This document shows positions 1 through 9,731 of a stretch of 28,564 bases of DNA, one piece after another. The notes below the pieces were generated by a model. That model did no database searches and was not told the origin of the DNA. It saw only the letters and a program-made list of their open reading frames with translations. Numbering within the stretch: the first letter of the stretch is position 1; each line of letters starts with the position of its first letter. The DNA comes from Chara braunii (Eukaryota > Streptophyta > Charophyceae > Charales > Characeae). Location: positions 5,511 to 34,074 of the forward strand of contig BFEA01000595.1 in assembly GCA_003427395.1 (NCBI GenBank), written 5' to 3'. Position numbers and translations under genes: made by a program.

Positions 1-41
<41 letters not shown>

Positions 42-44
42 CAT

Positions 45-75
<31 letters not shown>

Positions 76-130
76 TACACACACACACGCACACACATAT
101 ACAAATACACAGTCACACGCACACACTCAC
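1..130. repeat. (CA)n microsatellite at window edge
   Basis: Nearly pure AC dinucleotide repeat with scattered G and T interruptions, running off the left edge of the window. It has no coding potential. Confidence 0.97.
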
Positions 131-226
131 TTGCACTTAACCAAACAATGAAAAAAAGTTCGAATCATTCTTACATTCTGGTTTGTGTTATCATTTTTTT
201 ACATCCAGAACTTGAAGTCAGATAAT

Positions 227-2600
227 ATGTCTCAAGCTTAAGGCAGAGGAAAAAGAGCAACACGTACGAGAACTGCACTGACGACAACATTTAAAATTCC
301 ACAACGAATGTCGTCAACCACCGCGGAAGGTGGAAACAAAGATCAAAGTCTGTTTCGAAAACGACAATAGAGAAAACTTGTACAACCTCCGACGACCAAG
401 AAAACAGTCGAAGTTCAAAAGAGCGCATCGATATCGATCTGACAACACATAATGAAAAAGAAACAGTCGATCCAACAGATGACTTTCGATTTCAGGGATG
501 TGCTGGAAAAAAGGATGAAGCGATAACACTCAACATATTGGAAGAAGGAAGAAGTGCCCTTTTCGAAGACGAGTGGTATGCAGATGCGTATGATATGTGT
601 CCGCACGGCGGGTATGGTTGGGGGCGCATGGGAGGACTGTGGGGATCCAGGCCAGAAACAAGAAAGAAGTATGAAGTGAACGCAGAGATGAATATTGTGA
701 ATCTACTTCCTTGCCGTTTTGTCACTTCTATCGAAGAACGTCTAAGTCTTCAAGAGATCCATGTCGCACGTTTGAGAGATGGGAAATGGCTTCATGGAAG
801 TATGATTGATTTCATTTCGCAGTCAAGTCTAATGGAAGTCGCATGTGTCACTGAAAAAAGTCTTGTTTTTTTATGCTAAGAGATGTGGCATACAGTCATA
901 AAAAACAAACAAACAGTGGATACAAGGATTCGGGATTGCAGGCAAAGGTTGTCTGAAGGCCGAACGAAAAATTTGGTTTTTTCGTACAGATCGAAGATTT
1001 GGGAAAGCAAAATAGTTGTGGTGTCTGTTTGCCACGAGAACCACTGGACATTGATGGTGATGGTGAATGTGGGGAATTTTGTGAAGGGAATGACGAGACA
1101 GGGCAAGAAAGGAGCAAGAGTCATCCATTTAAGCTCGTTACGAAGTGCTGAGCTTCTCGATTGGAATCCGTTGCGATGTTGGATTAACGATGAGTTTTTG
1201 GTTTGCAATTCAGAAGGACGACGACCGACATCGTCTGAGAAAACAAGATCATGGAACGCATGTAAAAAAATGTTATGCGGAGCGAAATGGTACAAAGAAG
1301 CCAACGTATGAAGACGAAGAAGATGAGGATCAATTTTGCGTAATGGATGCAAACGATGAGCAAACAGAGAAATCGCAGGGGTCGTAGGACACACCCGATA
1401 ACAAGGAGGAGTCAGAATCTGCAGCCGATTGGGATGACGAAGAAGAGGACGAAGGAGAGGACGGAGATGTTGACAAAGACGAACACATTCAGGACGAGGA
1501 TGAAGAGGATAACTGTGGACTTACCAAGAACGTTCAATCATCCAAAAAAGGTATAGATACAATTTCACGAACCAGTGCAGTGTTCTTCAATGTATAGGTA
1601 TGTTTTATGAAGTATATTAAAGATGTGATATCAACGAGAAAAAAAAGTGACTATCGCTGCTGACGTTGTTCGTTTTCATTGGTGTCTTTTTTTTTTTCGC
1701 TATGAAATGTGCATATTTATTTCTGCAGGAAGACAAGATTGTAAAACAAGAAAGGTATACAAAAAAGAAGGCTTGGAGAATAACGATATGTCCACGACAC
1801 AAACAAACCTGTTGTTGAAAAAGAAATCAAAATACAGAATATTTCGGTCCGTTGCGAAGACATATGCGTATATGTCTGCGGACGATTGTACTTTCTACCC
1901 GGAAGAGGAACATTTTCTTCAATCAGTATTGACCACGGCCAACGAAGTCGGTAGTTGGGCAGCGGAAGGGATTAAAATGTATATAGAGAAATGCGGGGTA
2001 CGACAAATATTCGTCGAATGCAACAGAGTAATGACAACTATCAGGGGGGAGATCTCATGAAATTTGAAATATGAATTTTGGGTTGCGAAAGGATATCCTC
2101 TTGTAAAGGGGGGACAAACCGACAGACATGATGTGGCAAGAAGGCAATTGAAACAAGAAATGTCCAGGAATATGACGTGGAGGTGTAACGGCAGAGAACC
2201 ATGGGGCGATTTAGCATTCCAAAAAACACTTACAACGATATTTCAATATGCAAGGAAAGGAGAAGGGGTGGGAGTATCTCTCCAACAACTTGCATTTGAT
2301 GTAATGATAATAAGGAACGACGTGCTACAATGTCAATAAATGACATCCTTGAGCGACAAAATTTCTGAATTGGCTGCCATTAAAAAAAACATCATTAAAT
2401 TGGTTCAATCACGGGACGCTGTTGTCAATTTTAACATTTTCAATCTGGACCGTTCAACATCCGTTGCAAGCAACGCTTTCCTTGTTTTCAAAGCGGGACA
2501 GACAGCGTCGCAAGAAAAGGGCGTTAGTGACTGTCTCTTCATCGATGATGATTACTCATTTCAACACTACGGTTTTGATGTGCCGTTCGTCGGAACGTAG
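227..2600 (+). pseudogene. Decayed C48/Ulp1-like cysteine protease gene, one intron
   Basis: A plus-strand coding region broken by stops and frame changes. A basic N-terminal piece (frame 2, from ATG 227) passes into a frame-1 segment open from 295 to 879. After one in-frame TAA (877-879) frame 1 continues to 1311. This part resembles a C48 (Ulp1/SENP) protease: GKWLHGSMIDFI recalls the W-L-x-D-x-x-I-x-F start of the fold, and VVVSVCHENHWTLMV carries the His-Trp of the active site (codons 1042-1047). The expected Asp in the following D-S-L motif is Ser (VIHLSSL). Frame 2 then encodes a Glu/Asp-rich stretch to 1550 with a TAG at 1385. After an intron, frame 3 runs to 2600 through a TGA (2058) and a TAA (2337). 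A KCGV at about 1990 could be the displaced Cys box, as SENP6/7-type proteases carry acidic insertions in the catalytic domain; this is tentative. Such proteases are common in eukaryotic DNA transposons. The 2064-2600 part is unrecognised. Confidence 0.5.
1551..1728 (+). other. Predicted phase-1 spliceosomal intron
   Basis: The donor AAAAAG|GTATAG and acceptor TTTATTTCTGCAG enclose 178 nt containing a run of 13 T and several stops. Removing it joins the acidic frame-2 reading exactly to the frame-3 reading downstream, at phase 1. Preservation of frame is the main support. Confidence 0.55.
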
Positions 2601-2713
2601 GAATGAAATGCACGCAAAGCGCAAATTTAGATGTTTTGGTGCTCAAGTTCGTCAATTTTATAATTGTATATCACCAAGATTTTGTACACTAGGGTCTGTC
2701 CACATGTTCGGTA

Positions 2714-2719
2714 AATAAA
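2714..2719 (+). promoter_or_regulatory. Possible polyadenylation signal AATAAA
   Basis: Canonical AATAAA hexamer about 115 nt after the last stop of the broken protease gene, on the same strand. The surroundings are AT-rich, so chance occurrence is possible. Confidence 0.3.
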
Positions 2720-3436
2720 GATAAGAGACAATTAGAGACAACATAATGCCTACAAGAACTTCGAATGCATATCTGAACATTCTCGCAACTTTAGAAGTTT
2801 GATTTTAGTGAGGAAGAGGATAAGATACACTACTAACGCTCTTATGTCAATTGTTTTAATGTCTTGTAGTTGTATCTATGGACAAACTTTGTATGAAGAG
2901 GTCGGTACAATAAATCATTTGTATGTTAGACGATGTTGCAGTTGAATTAGCTCATCACTTCGTTTCATGGAATGTAGGATGACAGTGCTCTGATGGTCGG
3001 GTCAAACTTTGAATTTCATGATCGACATTTTATTTAAAATTATATAACATTTTTATATTTTTTATATATGCATAAATATATGTAATTTGTTGGACATTAG
3101 ATCCTTATGTTTGTTCTAACGAGGTGATTCAAACATCAGAGGGATGAGCATTGATATTGGCAACACTGATAACATGTCATACGTACATAAAATTCATGCA
3201 TGTTTATAACATCAATCACTCAATCTTCAATCTTGTTAGATATTTTTATGTGACACATATCATATATTTTGAAAAATTCGATATTCACAGTCGTTAGGAA
3301 TATGAACGGTGATATGCAAAACAAAATTTCGGATGTATGTTTTTCTATCAGTGGGTTGTGATTTTTCTAACTTCGTGGTTATAAAATTGAACAGAGTCAG
3401 TAATCTTCATAACATCGAAAATTTCAAAGAAGGCAG
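2720..3436. other. AT-rich noncoding spacer
   Basis: No convincing reading frame, splice pair, RNA gene or repeat seen. The sequence is AT-rich throughout. Confidence 0.6.
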
Positions 3437-3837
<401 letters not shown>

Positions 3838-3838
<1 letters not shown>

Positions 3839-3960
3839 ATATATATATATATATACATATATATACATATATTTAAAGAGAGAGAGAAAGAGAGAGGGAG
3901 AGAGAAAGAAAGAGAGAGAGGAAGAGCAAGGGAGAGAGAGAGAGATAAATAAACAGAGAC
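3838..3960. repeat. (TA)n and GA-rich simple sequence
   Basis: A (TA)n tail of the preceding repeat, then purine-rich GA/GAA simple sequence. A similar purine-rich segment (GAGAGAGAGACAAAGAAAG) follows the last copy at 5201, so this flank may belong to the repeat family. Confidence 0.85.
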
Positions 3961-4237
3961 AAACACATCCAAAGATTCCAAACGCAAAAATTGATAAAAA
4001 ATGTGTCATGAGATCGAATTGAAGCATTTTTTTTTAACTCATTGTGTATGCGCTTTCATGTCGTTTTGTTTTATCATGTTACCTGAGTTAAATAGAATTG
4101 CGTTGCAGAGTACAGACATGTCGATAACTATTCTCGACAATGCAAAAACCTTCATGGTTTTCCACGTATAGAAACGAAAGTTTACAAAAATAAAGTTTTC
4201 AATGTTGAGAGAGAGAAAGAAAAGTAGAGAGGTATAT

Positions 4238-4510
4238 ATTCAATATTGATTTTCTAACATCGCACAACGAAGACAATGGTGGTCGGTAGGCGCATACGAA
4301 TTTGTCTTTGCAAATATTGATTGTCTTTGTTTTACTGTGCGCCTACCCACCATTGTCCATATTCAACGACATATCATGTTTTTTTGCTTGTAAGCTATAT
4401 CAGCCTCGTGATAAGTAGGTGAAAGTCTGACAGAAAAGTGACCCCACTTTCGCCCTACTCGTTTGTTGTCCTTTTCTCTCTCTCTGCCTCCGACCCAGGA
4501 CAACTTTGTT

Positions 4511-4515
<5 letters not shown>
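4238..4515 (+). mobile_element. SINE-like repeat copy 2: 20-bp hairpin head
   Basis: Second copy of the hairpin-headed element. Arms at 4272-4294 and 4338-4357 pair over 20 bp without mismatch apart from a 3-nt bulge (GTC) in the 5' arm. The tail has a divergent core (GTGATAAGTAGGTGAAAG at 4408-4425) that can pair GTAGG/GAAAGT with ACTTTC/CCTAC at 4446-4458, then the common CTCGTTTGTTGTCC and CT-rich tail. It ends in a long (AT)n. Confidence 0.7.

Positions 4516-4552
<37 letters not shown>
4516..4552. repeat. (AT)n tract between repeat copies
   Basis: Pure alternating AT separating two head-to-tail repeat copies. It is best explained as the 3' tail of the upstream copy. Confidence 0.95.
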
Positions 4553-4554
<2 letters not shown>

Positions 4555-4555
4555 T

Positions 4556-4930
4556 GATCGGGGCCGTTACTAGGCGGTCATGTTGTGCCTCCAGTGCCAG
4601 CGACGTGTCTGGAGTGTATTTTTTGGCTGTCACAGACCTTTATTTGTTTTGTGGATATTTTGTTGGTTTGTGATGGGGTGTGAACTGACAGTCTGTAGAG
4701 TTTTTCATCTGGTGTGGGTGAGTGATAGTCTACTTTGATTTTGGTTAAGGTAGATTATCATTTACAGTGTAATCAGTGAGGGGATTCTGCAGACTGTTGA
4801 GGGTTCAGCCTCCTGATGAGTCGGTGAAACTTCGACGAAACAGTTTGTCACAGCCCCTCGTTTGTTGTCCTTTTCTCTCTCTCTGCCTACGGTTTACCGG
4901 ACAGTTCTATTTGTGACGATATATATATGG
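4556..4930 (+). mobile_element. SINE-like repeat copy 3, long form
   Basis: Longest left-hand copy, with a different head from copies 1 and 2 (GGCCGTTACTAGGCGGTCAT...) but the same tail. The minus-strand copy at 19757-20155 matches it along nearly its whole length. The tail holds the best-preserved hammerhead-like core, then CCCCTCGTTTGTTGTCC, a CT tract, GCCTACGGTTTACCGGACAG and GTGACG(AT)n. No open reading frame is present. Heads that differ over a common tail suggest mobilisation through the tail by a partner retroelement. Confidence 0.72.
4778..4859 (+). ncRNA. Hammerhead-ribozyme-like motif in repeat tail
   Basis: The sequence shows the hammerhead core in order. CTGATGA (4813-4819) is followed by a 5-bp stem II, GTCGG/TTCGAC with one G-U pair (4820-4824 with 4832-4836), then GAAA (4837-4840). 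A 3-bp stem III, ACA/TGU with triloop GTT (4840-4848), leads to C at 4849, predicting cleavage between 4849 and 4850. Stem I is unusual: ACAG (4850-4853) can pair CTGT (4794-4797), and CCCCTC (4854-4859) can pair GAGGGG (4778-4783). A small hairpin GAGG/CCTC (4799-4812) sits between stem I and the core. Known type I hammerheads in Penelope-like elements and retrozymes also have very short stem III. Activity is inferred, not shown. Confidence 0.55.
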
Positions 4931-4968
4931 CTGTCTCTTATACACATCTAGATGTGTATAAGAGACAG
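4931..4968. other. Nextera mosaic-end junction (library adapter)
   Basis: CTGTCTCTTATACACATCT (4931-4949) is followed immediately by its reverse complement (4950-4968), giving a perfect 38-bp palindrome. This is the Tn5 mosaic end used in Nextera kits; two joined ends are the circularisation junction of Nextera mate-pair libraries. It is an untrimmed artefact, not genomic sequence. The left flank is a repeat tail and the right flank starts abruptly inside another copy, as expected for a false join. Confidence 0.97.
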
Positions 4969-5089
4969 GAGCAGGTGAAAGTCCGACGAAAAAGTGACCC
5001 CGCTTTCGGTGGCGACTCGTTTGTTGTCCTTTTCTCCCTGTATATCTCCAACCTAGGACAACTCTATTTATATATATATATATATATAT
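4969..5089 (+). mobile_element. SINE-like repeat copy 4, truncated at adapter
   Basis: Begins inside the element core (GAGCAGGTGAAAGTCCGACG) and resembles the copy-2 subfamily (CCCCGCTTTC, then CTCGTTTGTTGTCC). It ends in (TA)n. Its left end coincides exactly with the adapter palindrome, so the 5' truncation is probably an assembly effect. Confidence 0.7.
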
Positions 5090-5200
5090 GAGTCGGTGAA
5101 ACTCCGACGAAACAGTTTGTCACAGCCCCTCGTTTGTTGTCCTTTTCTCTCTCTCTGCCTACGGTTTACCGGACAGTTCTATTTGTGACGATATATATAT
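5090..5200 (+). mobile_element. SINE-like repeat copy 5, 5'-truncated in stem II region
   Basis: Starts directly from (TA)n at GAGTCGGTGAAACTCCGACG, so the CTGATGA half of the hammerhead-like core is missing while GAAA, stem III and the tail remain. The tail is nearly identical to copy 3. The truncation and head-to-tail placement on a (TA)n tail fit target-primed or tail-on-tail insertion. Confidence 0.75.
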
Positions 5201-5700
5201 AGAGAGAGAGACAAAGAAAGAAATAGACAGCCTAACATGCACAAAAGAGAAACACCGTTAAGGATTACCAAAAAAAAAATTGAAGCTGGAAAATTTTCAG
5301 AAACCTGACATCAATGCGGACTACACATCGAAAACAATTTATCCCACTCTTAAAATAATCCTTATATCACAAGTTTAACCAATTTTTACCTGTTTTTTTG
5401 TATAATTTTGCAACATCACCACCAACACTGGATTTCAACATGATTTCAACATGATTTCAATAGTTTATCAATAGGTTTTCAACAGATGGGAGAGAAGAGA
5501 AACAGTTGATGAATTGTTTGTAAACAATTAAAAAAGGGTCAAACGATGAGATCCGCTTGGATCATTAATTATAAATATAGGCTAACCCCCTTCATGATTA
5601 TCAACATGAACATGATGATAAACAATTTATAAACTGATTAAAATCTGATGTTATACACAAAGGTCCCCGTTAAACTTTAGTGTTAATACACTCCTTTTTT
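5201..5700. other. Spacer without recognised gene
   Basis: A purine-rich start, then AT-rich DNA with a short direct repeat (ATTTCAACATG, about 5431-5460). No reading frame or RNA gene seen. Confidence 0.55.
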
Positions 5701-5711
5701 TCGGTTGCTAG

Positions 5712-5849
5712 CCAAGAGGCTGTCACCACCCTTACGAAGGCTATCCCTATTGAGCTACCGACTGACATGCGAAGACTCTTACATGCCTTTGTAGAGGTAG
5801 GTCGACCGAGGGTGCTCGATCGTCGCGACAAAGGAATGGGGTACGCGCG
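5712..5849 (+). CDS. Exon-like coding segment, unknown protein
   Basis: A 138-nt stretch bounded by a strong acceptor (CTTTTTTTCGGTTGCTAG, AG at 5710-5711) and a donor GCG|GTAAGA (GT at 5850-5851). The single plus-strand frame is open and reads like protein (for example TTLTKAIPIELPTDMRRLLH and FVEVGRPRVLDRRDKGMGYA), with balanced charge. The exon would be symmetric, phase 2 on both sides. I do not recognise the family, and neighbouring exons were not found, so it may be a remnant. The opposite strand is also open but rich in Ser and Arg, like a shadow. Confidence 0.4.
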
Positions 5850-5851
5850 GT

Positions 5852-7088
5852 AAGATAAGACTGACCCGTTAGTCAAGTCAGGTTCAAAATGTGATCTCCC
5901 TATCTTGAACTTCTAGATATTCAGGTCGAACTTTTTAAAAGATTGTCTATTTTGCTTCTGTGTCTAAAATGTATTATTCTCGTGACAAAAGCGAATAAGA
6001 TATGTATCAAATCTTCTTATCGCCAATGACATTCTATCTTACTTAATAGATTACGACTTAACCGAACATTAGACAGTACAAAAGTTAGGACAAATAATGA
6101 GTATGAGGGTATTACCGTCGAGAACCCTTCCCACTTTCACAAATGTTGTGCGTTCAAAACTCTTCACGAGATCAAGCCCAGTTTAATCCAAGAAGCCAAG
6201 CACAAAACAGACCTGCACAAAATACTCCAAGATACTATAGTATGCAAAGATAGTCCACATGCCATGCACTAACGGCGTCAACCATCAATCCACACCATTG
6301 ACCATGTCCCTCATTTCCCAAACCATGTATGGCAACTCTATCTTTCGTGAGACGTAAGCCAACCCCCTCACATTTCTTAAAAGGATTTTTGAGAGTGACT
6401 AGGACCATTCAGGCAATGCTCACAAGTGACAGTTTTACTGATTACAGGGTTTATCTTTAGATGTGGGTATCAAGTCAAAGAAGAGGAATAGTTGAATCGG
6501 TAACAACTGACCTGTTATAGATAAATAATATAAAATTGAGTTCTTTTTGTAAACCCTTTTCCTTTAAATGCAGTAGATAAACAGGGACTTGCACACACAC
6601 AAGTCAACAAATATTCAACATCCCCAATTGTTTCCCGCGTATTGACATCTAAGGGTCAAATCCTTAAATCTGGGCTGTGAGCTCTACGATCGACATCCCA
6701 AGGTCTAATCCCTAGCTTTATTCTTACAACCTTCCCTAAGTCGTATGTCCCTCTCTCCTTTCTCTCAAGGAGTTTCATGCCTGTGTCCTAAGTTATCTCA
6801 AGGAAAGTTGTATTTCCTTCTTTCTCACTTCACTCACCCTTCTCTATTGGGAATAAGCACATCTCTTGGTGCTTATGTAATTATGTTTCACTCAGTTGAC
6901 GCGATAACTTTCCTTTTCGAAAGCCATGAACGAACATGGATTACGTGGTAATTCTAATTATTCCTAGCATATTTATTTTCCCGCAGTCCTAACTCCTTTC
7001 TTTGTTTTTCTCTTAGATACGCGAAGTGTCGCTTCAACAGGAGCATTGTCCTTTCCTTTTTCTTCTATTTGTCCTGACATACGCAAAT
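5852..7088. other. Noncoding stretch with isolated hairpins
   Basis: No convincing gene. Isolated palindromes include GACTTG/CAAGTC at 6586-6605 with a CACACACA loop and ATAAGCAC/GTGCTTAT near 6851-6875. A short similar pair, GACATCTAAGGGTC and GACATCCCAAGGTC, lies near 6643 and 6692. These may be outlying, degraded units of the array that follows. Confidence 0.45.
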
Positions 7089-8620
7089 GGTAAATCGATT
7101 CATACATGAATCTTCTACTACTTAATCAAATCCAAACAATCTGTTAATAAAAAAGGTAGTCGAGTGACTCGCACATGTGTACTCGACCACCTTTCCAATT
7201 TCATTCATGCCAGTGCAAACCGTGAGTAAGAGACAATATACAAGATTCGTTTCTCATAAGTAGCTGGATAGCTCGCACATGAGTATCCCTCTTGAAACAA
7301 ATAGTCGAGGCTCCTACTGGGGCATCCCACTACTTGCTTTAGTCATCATTCGGAAAGATTAAATTTTACCCCCTCCCGGTTAGTAGGGTCTAAGTGAATA
7401 ATAAACGATCCACACAAGAGTCCCCTACTATCACGTGACATTATACACGGTCCACTTCACGAGTGCAATATGACAATCCTCACAAGGGTATCCTACTGCC
7501 CTTCCGAGGCTGACCGATTTGAGGTACGGTTGGCCCGGTTAGTTTGGACGAAAGGCGAGTGTTTAAGGTATTTCTACATGAGTATCCCATTTTGTAAGTT
7601 AGTGTAAAATCAAGCAAGTACTAGGATGACCCTTACAAGAGTCCTCCTATTACTTTCTTGAGTAAGTTGTTGGCAAAATAGTAGCAATGTGACCCTCTGC
7701 TTCTCGTAGGTCATTAGCCAGTCATAAATTCAAGTATGTGAATAAGATGATTCTCACAAGAGCCCCCTACTACACCTTGAATAAGTGCAAAGACTGAACC
7801 TTTCTGAGCCGTTAATAAGAAGGACAATTAGTATCAAATTTTCCCCTTTCTTTGGCTTAGTATAGGAGAGGCTGATTATTAGTGGTCGACCACATCACTA
7901 GTCATATGTGAGCAAGTAGTTGGATTACTCACACAAGAGTATCCTATCATCGCTCACTCTCTTGTGTTCCACATTTTCTCTGAGTTAGTTGGTTAGGTGT
8001 CAAACAAGTACTAAGAAGACTCGCACGGTAGATTCTCATTACTCGTTCGATTTATAGGAGATCGATTAGATAACCCTTTATGAAAGTTGTTTTAACTGTT
8101 CGTTTATGACGTTATGCTTAAGTGTAAGACAAGCGACGTGACGACTCCCACAAGAGTCTTCACCCCTCTCGTCGTACGTTTTTGTTCAATCATCGCTAGT
8201 CTGTTAGTCCATGCGTGTGGCGGAATAGATTACACAAAACTATTCCCCCACCTTCCAATTCTCAAGCAGATCCTTAGTTAATTAAGGTAGTAAAGTAGCA
8301 CACACAGGAGTATCTAGCCACCTTCTGATTGTGTTAATCGTCTCAGTCTCAGAAGGCAAGCTTCACACCCACACATGTGTGTTTTACCGCCTTCGAAGAC
8401 TGGTCCCATGGCTTAATTGGGCGACCAGCACAAGAGTCTCCCACTAATGTTAGACTTTTCTTCCTTCACGATGACAATCGATCGGACAGTTAGTAGGGTA
8501 ACTCATACATGAATACCCCCTGTTCGTCCTTCGTTGAGTCATTGCATGGACAAGCAGCATGACGACTTATACATGAGCCTCCATTGCACCAATTTATTTT
8601 CCAAATTCAAACAGTCTAGG
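7089..8620. repeat. Array of about 17 hairpins with conserved loop (array L)
   Basis: About 17 imperfect palindromes of roughly 25-50 nt, spaced about 60-180 nt apart. The central motif is close to ACTC-(A/G)CACA(A/T)-GAGT-ATCC. Arms differ between units but stay complementary. Examples: 7152-7157+7159-7165 with 7181-7187+7189-7194 (13 bp, one mismatch); 7611-7630 with 7641-7660 (17 of 20 paired); 8138-8147 with 8154-8163 (9 of 10); 8217-8228 with 8240-8251 (11 of 12); 8352-8357 with 8389-8394. Others lie at 7097-7112, 7266-7288, 7381-7430, 7909-7956, 8001-8049, 8419-8442 and 8486-8523. Some units (near 7482, 7577, 7755, 8570) keep the loop but have poor stems. No reading frame crosses the region. 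A constant loop with variable paired arms suggests structured RNA or a protein-binding array. I know no matching family. Confidence 0.7.
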
Positions 8621-8749
8621 TTCCTTCTCGATTAATTTAAGTTAATTTTCTTTCATCAGACATGATTCTTACTTCAATCATATATCATTTTCCCTCGTGA
8701 TAACTTTAGTCATGAAGAAAGCATAAACAATATATCACACAACCATTCA

Positions 8750-8875
8750 TACAGTCCAATAGAAGGTTGTAGTTTGTATAGGTGTACGAAAAATATAGTA
8801 GGTCACGAGTACCTCATGTCCCCTGCTTCCATAGTTCCGCTTGAACTCCGACAGAGCTCCCGCAATCGCCCTGTT
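8750..8875 (-). pseudogene. Conserved exon-like block, copy 1
   Basis: On the minus strand this matches 18710-18840 (plus strand), including an identical 22-bp stretch at 8847-8868. Two reading frames keep similar residues between copies: IAGALSEFKRNYGSR here against IAGALSELRRSYASR, or RLRELCRSSSGTMEAG against RLRELCRNSGGVMQAG. I cannot tell which is real. The block ends at a plausible donor, ATGAG|GTACTC (8812-8811), with array L further downstream. Function unknown. Confidence 0.45.
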
Positions 8876-8958
8876 ATCGGTCATGTTTAGTTTATACAAT
8901 TGATTGTCTAGACTTTTTAAGTTAGCAAAAGTCAGGATTATCTCAGTGGAATACATTA

Positions 8959-8992
8959 TCAGACACTTATAGTCCGGGAGATAAGTGTCTGA
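8959..8992. repeat. Perfect 12-bp hairpin
   Basis: TCAGACACTTAT (8959-8970) and ATAAGTGTCTGA (8981-8992) pair perfectly around the loop AGTCCGGGAG. It lies just upstream, on the minus strand, of the conserved exon-like block. Confidence 0.7.
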
Positions 8993-9153
8993 GAGGATCA
9001 ATCAAAAAAAAGAATGGAGGAGGATGGAGGAGGTAGGCACAATCACATAGTAACAATGTCTCTCTCCTCTCTAATGCCCCGCATTCTCTTCATTTCTTAT
9101 CTCTGTTTAACAAATGATGTTCAAAAATAGAAAAAATAGCAAAAACATAAAAG

Positions 9154-9183
9154 TAAATAATAATAATAGTAATAATAATAGTA

Positions 9184-9229
<46 letters not shown>
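9154..9229. repeat. (TAA)n microsatellite
   Basis: AAT/TAA trinucleotide tract with a few AGT interruptions. The Tyr- and Ile-rich translations across it are meaningless. Confidence 0.95.
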
Positions 9230-9232
<3 letters not shown>

Positions 9233-9731
9233 TGGCAAGAATAAATAATAATAATAAAACATGTAAGTAGTAACTTGTCAGCATTTTCGAATGACCAAAG
9301 AGTAGGCAGATGTCGTGCATTAATGTTATTTCTTCGATAAAACCGTTCCTTTGTCGTTTTCTTCTCTCTTCTCTCTCCTTCATCCCCCTTCTTTCCATCT
9401 CTCTTCATCGCTTAACCTTCCTCCTTTCACTCCTCCTATTCCTCTTCCTTTTGCTGGTATCCCCCTCCTCTTAGTCTACATGTGTCCCTTTGTTTTCGCC
9501 ACACAACCCTAGGCATAACAATCCGCGAGCCGCTCTGCATGCTTGTTCTCTAGGACCACGTGTGTGTGCTTGTTGTCCAGCCTGCCTGAAAGATTGTGGG
9601 TGCGCATGCTTGCTGCTCTGCATGCCTAGCCATAGCCCACTAGTGCCTCGCTATCCGGCTGCGACCTACATAACTTAGTGCTCGTGCGTACCCCGACGTC
9701 TGCGCCCAGGCTCATGCCTGTAGTTGAGAGT
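9230..9731. other. CT-rich tract and spacer
   Basis: Pyrimidine-rich on the plus strand at 9360-9480, then mixed sequence with several GCATGC-type words (9538, 9605, 9620, 9712). The short open frame at 9490-9678 has no recognisable features. Confidence 0.4.

Noticed and set aside
7089-8620. CRISPR array
   Set aside because: Repeats are diverged, spacing is irregular, the arms rather than spacers vary, and the context is eukaryotic without cas genes.
7089-8620. Cluster of microRNA precursors
   Set aside because: Stems are mostly 8-17 bp with very short loops, and conservation is in the loop rather than the arms, opposite to microRNA families.
9090-9408. Tyr- or Ile-rich protein on the minus strand
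   Set aside because: It is the translation of a TAA microsatellite.
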